The translations under genes were made by a program, and so were the position numbers. From Acanthamoeba sp. SK_2022b (Eukaryota; Discosea; Longamoebia; Acanthamoebidae): DNA of 64,000 nucleotides. The DNA is taken from positions 62,001 through 126,000 of the forward strand of contig JANDJZ010000065.1 in assembly GCA_027943245.1 (NCBI GenBank), written 5' to 3'. Shown in pieces: positions 57,466 through 64,000 of the stretch; position 1 is the stretch's first letter, and every line of letters begins with the position of its first letter. The notes below the pieces were generated by a model. The model did no database searches. It saw only the letters and a program-made list of their open reading frames with translations, and was not told where the DNA came from.

Positions 57466-60400
57466 TCATTGGCGGGGCGAAGGGCGGAAGAGCCTTGCGG
57501 CGATGACGTCGCCCTCCTCCCCGGCATGGCCCCCCTCCTGGGGGTGCGGGTGGTGGTAATGGTGGAAGCTCGCCATGAGCATTCCTTCGCTCTCATCCAA
57601 GCCCCCGCCGCTGGTAGCGCTGCTGATGGCGTCGCCCTCGCTGTAGTGGTGGCCGGCGTCCCTCGCCTGCATGCGGCCCATCGCCCGCGCCAGCTCTTCG
57701 TCCGCTTGCTCTCCCGGCGACGCCTCATCCACGCTCCTCCTCCGCACGGGCGGAGCGCTGTTGATGGCGCGGAGGCGGGGCGATTCGGACCCTCGCCTGC
57801 CTCCAACCGACGCGGCGCTCTCGCCTTCGCTCTCGTAGTAGTACAGGCTCTCCAACGAAGGCTCAGACCTTGAGTACTTCTGTCCACACCGCCATGAGCG
57901 AGCAGGACAAGGCAAGCCCTCCCCAAGCAGGCGTACCGGCGGTGGAGGGCGATGATCTGCCTTGTCCGGGCTGTCCAACATAAGGTACCCCGAGCCAGCT
58001 AGTTTCACGCGCGTGTGAGCGGCGAGCAGAGCTCGCCGTACACAGTCATGCGGAGGCGTGGGAAAACGTACGCAACTCAGATTGCTTGTGGTGCTCGATG
58101 AAGAGCAGCAGGTCCTTGAAGCTTGGACGCGCGCTGGGCTTAGCGTCCCAGCAGGCCCGCACCATCACCCGCCAACTCTCGGGCATCCTGCAATTCGAGT
58201 CATTAGCACACACAGGGAAGTCCAGAAGGAAGGCAAGGCGCACGAGTTGGGCAGCTCGGGGCGGTAGTTCTTGTGGGCCACCATGTTCGCCATTCGAAGC
58301 GGCGACGTGAATCCTGTGTGTTCGCCGCGGGTGAGGGCGAGTCCAAGGGGGCAAAAGAGCAAGGTCGCCTTACCTTCATCCGGCTGCTTGCCGGCAAAGA
58401 GGAACCACACCAGCATCCCAAAGGAGTAAATGTCTGCCCATCCCCCCCAAGCGCATTGTGTCGTGAGGGGCGAGCGAAAGAGGCGGAAGAGTGCAGCTGA
58501 GGCCAGCGGTACCGGCTTGTTCCGAATACTCCTCGCCCTTGAACACCTCCGGCGCCTGGAAGGGCAGGAAGCCCACGCCCTCGGTCATCCTATTCTCGCC
58601 CTTGAGTCGCGACAGGCCAAAGTCGGCCACCTTGGCGTTGAAGTGCTTGTCGAGCAGCACGTTACGCGCACTGGTGTCCCCCCCCAAACCCAAGCTCCAC
58701 GAGTGAGACGCCCAGAGGCCACGGGACAGGTCGCGATGCATCCAACACACCTCAGGTCGCGATGAAGGATAGGTGTCGGGCTCCAGCCGTGGAGGTAGCA
58801 CATCCCTGCTCGTCCCCGAACCCCCAACACAACCCCCCCCCTCCATCAGGCTTGCGCTCCCAGGGGGTGGCGGAGCAGCGCGGTACCCTTGGCGATATTG
58901 GCTATGATGCGCAGGCGGAGATAGGGGTTGTGTTCGAGCACCGCTAGCTTGTTGAGCACGAAGCTTTCGAGGGTACCTCCTGGCGACCCGCAGCGGCGCG
59001 TCAATGCCAGCCACCTCGAGGGGAGGGGTGTAGGTGTGCTGGACGGAGGCCGACAAGCAGGGGAGCGTACCGGCCATGAACTCGGTGACGATGCAGTTCT
59101 TCGAGCCCAAGCATACCCCCATGAACTGTACAATGCAGGGATGTCGCAGCAGACTGGCAATCCCCCCCCCCCTCGCGGGTTAGTCGTTGCGGCCCACGAA
59201 CGCGCCCATGAGGGTTAGGTGCGGCGTAGTCACCTTAGCACGGCCACCTCTTTCTCAAAGAGCTGGAACTCGTCCACCGATCGGAACGATTTCCTGTAGA
59301 TGACCTTCACGGCCACGTCCGTGCCTCGCCATCTCGCCCGTCGCACCTGAGCAAGAAGAAACAGACGCCGCAATCTCTCATTCATGGCGTCACGACCCGA
59401 CCATCGCAGGTGGCAAGCGCCAGGAGGGGGCCTGGGAGAGGGAGCATGCCTCGCCGAAGAAGCCCTTCCCGACGCATTCGGCCATCTCGAGGTCCTCGTA
59501 CTTGACCTCAATTCCATTCATTGCTCGCTCGTCTGCCCCACGCGGTATACACAGTTGCGGCTCACGGTGAGCCACATGTCGCAGGCGCGCGAGGGTACAG
59601 TACCTGGCAAGGAGGAGCGGGACGAAAAGGACCCGGAGCCATCTCGGCTGCCGCTTCGGTCCCGGCCAACGCTGTCCTCCCTGTCGGAGAGGGCCCCCCC
59701 TGCAGAGCCGGCCTCTTGGTCCTTGAGCAGGCCCTGGATGTGCTTGACCATCTGCATGCGGTGGCCGAAGCTCGAGATTCCCAGCTCCTTCTTCAACACA
59801 TCACTATCGCCGAGCGACTCCAGCCTGGCGACCACAGGCGCACGCGTACACGCACAAGAAGTAAGCGGTTCGAGCCTGCAAAGCTCCGTTTTCTAATGGG
59901 GAAATGCAGCGGGGCGTACGTCTCTCCGGTGATGTCGTTCTCGACAAACTTCTTTCGGTACTGGCCCAGGCCGACCGTCGATTCGAGCCACAGCCCGACC
60001 TGCTCTGGCGTCCACACTCGAAAATCTAGTGCCATGCGCGTGGGGGTGTGCATCAGGTGAACGGCCATTCTGGTGTTCCAACCAACGAAATCGAAGAAGA
60101 GAGAAGGGTAGAAAGAAAGAGAGAGCAATAGTACCTCGAGGCAGGTTACATCCTGTTCGCGGAGGTGCAACACGCTTCAGCTTGGGCGTGATGTTGTAGG
60201 CTGACAGACAGCGAGGTCGAGTTGAGGGCACAAATCAGCAAACAATGCGGTACGGCAAAGCGCGGCACACAAGCACCGAGAGGGGGGAGACACGTTGTAC
60301 CATTGGCGATGGCCTCGGACTGAAACACGAACGGGGGCTGGAAGCGAACCCGGACCTTCTCGCCAGGGCTGTGAAGGCCTATCGCCGGGAACAATATATC

Positions 60401-62250
60401 CTCTGTTATGTCCACAAAGGCCACGCCTGTTCACACGCCGCCGTGAGTGTTCTGTTCAGCTCTGCTCTGCGCTGTGAGATCTACCCAGGAAAAATCCGTT
60501 TTTAGTGAAGAAGAGCTCCTTGCGCTGGTGATGCAGTCCCACGCCGATGACGTCGCCGGTGGTGTAGGCAGGCCCGAAGGGTTCGCCCGTGCCGTTCTCC
60601 CCAAACTTGCGTCCGTCATCGCCGTGATAACCCCACGACCTGTGTCGTAACCACCACAAGGCAAACGACGATACGAATCGAAACATGGGTCAGCCTTGTG
60701 GTCTCTAGGCGCATGCGCGCTTGCTGTTCGTGGGACATGGAACAGAGTGAACGGCTCAGGCGGACGTACCCTTTGCGCCATCCCGGGTGATGCATCAACG
60801 GGTAGTCGGAGACGCACAGGCCTATGGCTACCCACCCCTTCTGTCCACGGTCCAGGACCTCCATCTCGAAGTAGGACAGCTTCTGTGTTGGGTTGAACGG
60901 ATGGTCCGCCAGGACCAACTTTGTGCACCGCCACGACGACACATGAGTGAGAAGACGTCCGCCGAAGGAAACCTAGAAGGCGCGAGGTTACCCCATTGAT
61001 GCCCTCGTGCGAGCTCGTGTACTCGACGACTGTGTTGGCCTCGTGCAGCTGCAGTGAAGAGCCGCATGCCCACACGTCGAGCTCCCGCGGCATGTAGTCT
61101 GTTGCGTTGCAATCGACCATACGTGGGCCAATGGCACTCGGTCAGGGATACACAGCCACCATCGGTGGGCAAAGGCGGGGCGAGGAACGAGAGGCCTTAC
61201 CCACAAGCTCGGGAGGAGCCCAGTTAAGGGAAATGGTATAGGCAAAGGGGGGCTTGAATCGGGCGGTGATACGGGCCCCGCCACTGCACACGGTGACCGT
61301 TGGGTAGAGCTCTCCATGCACCCGTTGTAGAGAGCCCGCTTTGTGTTCAGGTACGACACACAAGCAACCGGATGAGAACTTCTATAGCTGAAGTACGGCC
61401 GTACGGTCGCGATGGGCCATCTGAGGCACGTACGCATGGCCTTGCCGTTGTGGGTGAAGAACATGTCGTGAGTGGTGTTGTGCAGCCCGCAGCCGATGAC
61501 GTCGCCCGACTTGAGTTTGGGCACGGTACCGGGCCACCTGCCATTACACAGGCCCCGCCAATCGCCGCAGGCTCAGCCGCGGTTGAGAAAGAAGAGCAGG
61601 GCTGATGGAGTACTTACATCAATTTCTTGCCCCCTTTGTGCTGCGTGCTGTAGTCGCGGCAGTGCAAGCCATACGATCTGTTGGCAGATGCCAGTCAACG
61701 TGCTGCACTAAAGGGCTGGCGAGGGAGGAGAGGAAAAGAAGGAGCTGGTCACTTGATACTGCTTCCCAGGTGACAGTCGAGCGGATGGGCACGGGTCGCC
61801 AGCCCGACCGCTATGTCCCTGCAGACGCGTTGAGCGTCCCCTGTTCGTATCAGCCCAGCCCTTACCCAGTGCCACAGAAGGAGGATGCGTACTCGCTCTT
61901 GCCCACATCAACTAGAGTGACCTCGAAGTAGCACAACCCCTGCAGCTGGCTGAATGGTAGGTCCGCTTGCACCACCTAGCGCGCCACGGTACGTGACGGA
62001 CCTTCAGCTGGAACCACAGAGGGAAAGTGGTGTAATGAAAAAAAGGGGGAGGTACGTACGGCAACGAGGGAGAAGGAGCCAGCGTGGTAGGCTACGGTGA
62101 GGCCGTCCTCAAGCAGTTTGAGGTTGTGGTTGCTGCGGCGCCCCCACGCCCCCGGCAGCACCAGACGTCTTTGGAGCGCCTGTTGCTGTTCTAGCAACCC
62201 TCCGTCACCCACACCTTCCTCCAGGCAGGCTGGTTGCATCGCACTCAGTG
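57466..62250 (-). CDS. double-SPRY, SAM, tyrosine-kinase-like protein kinase
   Basis: Predicted signalling kinase. From the 5' end: SPRY/B30.2 domain 1 (about 62150-61200: NLKLLEDGLTVAYHAGSFSL, GLCYFEVTLVDVG, SYGLHCRDY, GDVIGCGLHNTTHDMFFTHN); SPRY domain 2 (61120-60310: SYFEMEVLDRGQKGWVAIGL, SWGYHGDDGRKFG, GDVIGVGLHHQRKELFFTKN); SAM domain (60010-59700: WTPEQVGLWLESTVGLGQYR, KKFVENDITGETLLRLES); kinase (59560-58060: VGKGFFGEV glycine loop, DVAVKVIYRKSF with the lysine, HRDL spliced to SARNVLLD, VADFGLSRLKGE, ACWDAKPSARPSF). Catalytic Lys, Asp and DFG are all present. HRDLSARN is the tyrosine-kinase-like form. The tail (58008-57466) is Ser/Arg/Gly-rich. First exon not fixed; the 5' limit is approximate. 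About fifteen introns. Confidence 0.85.
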
Positions 62251-62405
62251 AAGGGGTAGCCCACCGAGACGTGGCCACGTCGGTTTTTGCTACCTTTTCT
62301 CAGTTTTTTTTCTCTTTTTCAAATTCTGCTTCGTATTAATGATGTTGTCATTCCCAGCTTTGTTGCTCTTGCGTGCGCCTATCGCGACACTTGACTTACT
62401 TCCTT
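62251..62405. promoter_or_regulatory. divergent promoter, kinase / beta-mannosidase
   Basis: Short gap of about 150 bases with a T-rich strip (62300-62325) between two genes read outward. Confidence 0.4.
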
Positions 62406-63484
62406 ATGGCGCGTAGGATGAAGATGAGAATAGAGCTGGTGGCAGCGGTGACGCTGTTGTGCTTGCTCTCTGGTGCCTGGGCAAGTTTCTCTGCACTGTA
62501 CGTGTCTGCTGCCGGTTGCACAGCTTGGCGGTTGTGCGCTGAAGGGGGGCACAGGAGCGACGAGGGAGTGGGAGCAACTCCCACAACGGTCGTCGATCTA
62601 GGTGGAGATGACTGGCGAGTGGTAAGCAGCAATGGCAGCATCACGGCCCCCGCCTCCGTTCCCGGCGTCGTACACCTTGACCTGCTGGTATGCGCCATGC
62701 TCGGGAGTGAGTGGGCTTGCGATATAGTGATGAACTGTGGGATTGGTGGCCCTCTGCAGAAAGCGAAGGTGATCGAGGACCCCTACTTCCGGTACCACGA
62801 CGTTGACTACCGCTGGATTGCGCTCACCGACTGGACCTACTCCCGCCGCTTTGCCGTGTCGGCCGACTTGCTGGCCCACACCGAGGTGGTACTGGAGTGC
62901 GAGGGGCTCGACACGGTGGCGAGCGTCGCTATCAACGGTAAGGTCATAGGGCACGCCGACAACATGTTTCGCCGCTACCTCTTCACCGTGCCCCGCGGCC
63001 TGCTCCGCTCGGGAACGGACAACACCATCACCTTCACCTTCACCTCGGCCGAGACCTACGCCAAGGTCCCTCCCTCAATTGCCTCCTCGCTTCGCTTCCC
63101 CCTGCTCGCTTTGCTCACTGTCTTTCGCGGTGGGCTCGTCATCAGGTCATGGCTGCCAAGACTCCCTACGAGCTTCCCTCGGCCGACAATCTCACGCAGC
63201 AGTCCGGCGAGCCCTTCCGCAACTACATCAGGTGAGTCAGGGCAAGCCACTGGTCCACGTAAGGCGGGCTAATTGGGACATGGTGTGGGAGGGGTATCAG
63301 GAAGGAGCAGTGCTCATTCTCGTGGGACTGGGGACCGGCGTTCTTGCCTCAGGGCATCTACAAGCCCATCCGCCTGCTGGGCTTTTCGTCGCCGGTCATT
63401 ACCGCCGTGGTGCCCCAGGTGAACGCCCAGAGTCCATCCACAGCACAGCGTTTCAGCAAGCAGGATGCTGATATTCCTCCTACA

Positions 63485-63516
<32 letters not shown>

Positions 63517-63517
63517 G

Positions 63518-63598
<81 letters not shown>

Positions 63599-64000
63599 GA
63601 CCTGGGTTGTCGGAGCAGCGGGATCGCGCCATTTCCGCGTGGAGGTGGAGACCGTGTTGCTTATGCCCGGCGGTAGTTACGCCTCCAACCATCCATTTCC
63701 AAACAAATTTATTTACCTAGGTATCCGTGAGCAGAGGCGGCGAGCCTCGCCGGAACGCTGAAGGTGAGCGTGGCAGGAGCTTCTCACAGCGTTCCTTGCC
63801 AGCTCCATGCGGTACATACACTGACCACCAAGCACGAAAACTCCGAATCGACATTTTTAACTCCGAGCATGCTCCAAAAGGGAGAGAACCGCGTGCGTGC
63901 GGCGCTGTTGGTGTCGAACGTGGATCTGTGGTGGCCCGTGGGCTACGGAGCACAGCCCCTGTACACGCTCAGCGTGGCTTTCTCCCCTCTTGTGGCTGCG
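62406..64000 (+). CDS. MANBA: beta-mannosidase, glycoside hydrolase family 2, 3' end outside window
   Basis: Lysosomal-type enzyme that removes terminal beta-mannose from N-glycan remnants and plant mannans; in a bacterivorous amoeba it would aid digestion. [20 protein letters not shown] (ATG at 62406) starts a signal peptide. The N-terminal jelly-roll is clear: [17 protein letters not shown], spliced to [63 protein letters not shown], then [20 protein letters not shown] and YKPIRLLGF. The last part in the window, [20 protein letters not shown], begins the second beta-domain. Matches human MANBA block by block. The catalytic TIM barrel lies beyond 64000. Introns at about 62690-62760, 63065-63147, 63231-63298 and 63418-63602, the last with a long dinucleotide tract. 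The first 60 residues after the signal are not conserved and may hide a further intron. Confidence 0.9.
63485..63597 (+). repeat. (TC)n-(AC)n-(GC)n-(AC)n microsatellite in intron
   Basis: (TC)10 at 63485-63504 runs into 94 bases of perfect purine-pyrimidine alternation, (CA/CG)n, at 63504-63597. Lies in a beta-mannosidase intron. Confidence 0.98.

Noticed and set aside
56772..57926. Overlapping long frames on both strands at the permease/kinase junction
   Set aside because: They cover the last permease exons and the kinase tail, and their residues are low-complexity Arg/Ala/Pro. No similarity or splice logic.
62471..62530. A 26-base GT...CACAG intron just after the beta-mannosidase signal peptide
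   Set aside because: Removing it breaks the frame into the conserved domain; reading through is consistent, or a longer intron is present.

Overview
This window is nuclear DNA from a gene-dense, GC-rich, free-living eukaryote. Almost every gene is cut by short GT-AG introns (mostly about 45-120 bases, often starting GTACGT or GTGAGT), intergenic gaps are 100-400 bases, and both strands are used about equally. The gene set (Dock180-type DOCK, MyTH4-RhoGAP, tomosyn, a tyrosine-kinase-like kinase with SAM and SPRY domains, a Ser/Thr-Pro repeat wall-type protein, plant-like polyamine/amino-acid permease) points to Amoebozoa. The style fits Acanthamoeba or a close relative; the organism name is an inference. 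I see no bacterial operon, CRISPR array, rRNA, tRNA or intact transposon.

Layout, left to right. <1-5882 (+): end of a PH-ArfGAP protein with a highly charged tail. 6172-7269 (-): SLC25A46-like mitochondrial carrier. 7423-9626 (-): MyTH4-RhoGAP protein. 9781-15708 (-): a large SHOC1/ZIP2-like protein (XPF-family meiotic crossover factor) with a dead helicase region and a CCHC knuckle. 15867-18899 (+): an acidic, disordered protein fired from the same 158-base gap. 19181-20553 (+): PINX1-like G-patch protein. 20864-24494 (+): START-domain protein, probably with a PH domain. 24874-32566 (-): DOCK family Rac/Rho exchange factor. 32902-35109 (+): four-pass membrane protein with a long disordered tail. 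35476-36269 (+): ARF-like GTPase. 36603-39534 (+): Gpt2/Sct1-type glycerol-3-phosphate acyltransferase. 39727-45728 (-): tomosyn/Lgl WD40 protein with an R-SNARE tail. 45855-46583 (-): MAPEG protein. 46745-47500 (+): secretory-pathway FKBP ending in KEEL. 47690-49410 (+): TDP2-like phosphodiesterase. 49649-52582 (-): secreted protein with two lamin-tail domains and a large SPT repeat. 52824-54488 (-): sphingosine-1-phosphate lyase. 54867-57137 (+): LAT/polyamine-type permease. 57466-~62250 (-): double-SPRY, SAM, tyrosine-kinase-like kinase. 62406->64000 (+): start of a beta-mannosidase.

Functional themes: small-GTPase control of membranes and actin (ArfGAP, ARF-like, RhoGAP, DOCK), membrane lipid metabolism (acyltransferase, S1P lyase, START protein), secretion (tomosyn, FKBP), and genome maintenance (SHOC1-like, PINX1-like, TDP2-like). 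These look like ordinary neighbours rather than a co-regulated cluster. The most interesting item is the SHOC1/ZIP2 homologue: its parts match the plant/animal protein from the first residues to the helix-hairpin-helix end, it keeps a recognisable but inactive FANCM-like helicase region, and it carries a C-terminal zinc knuckle. Exon boundaries were deduced by eye from reading frame, splice signals and remembered family similarity; outer limits are firmer than individual junctions.
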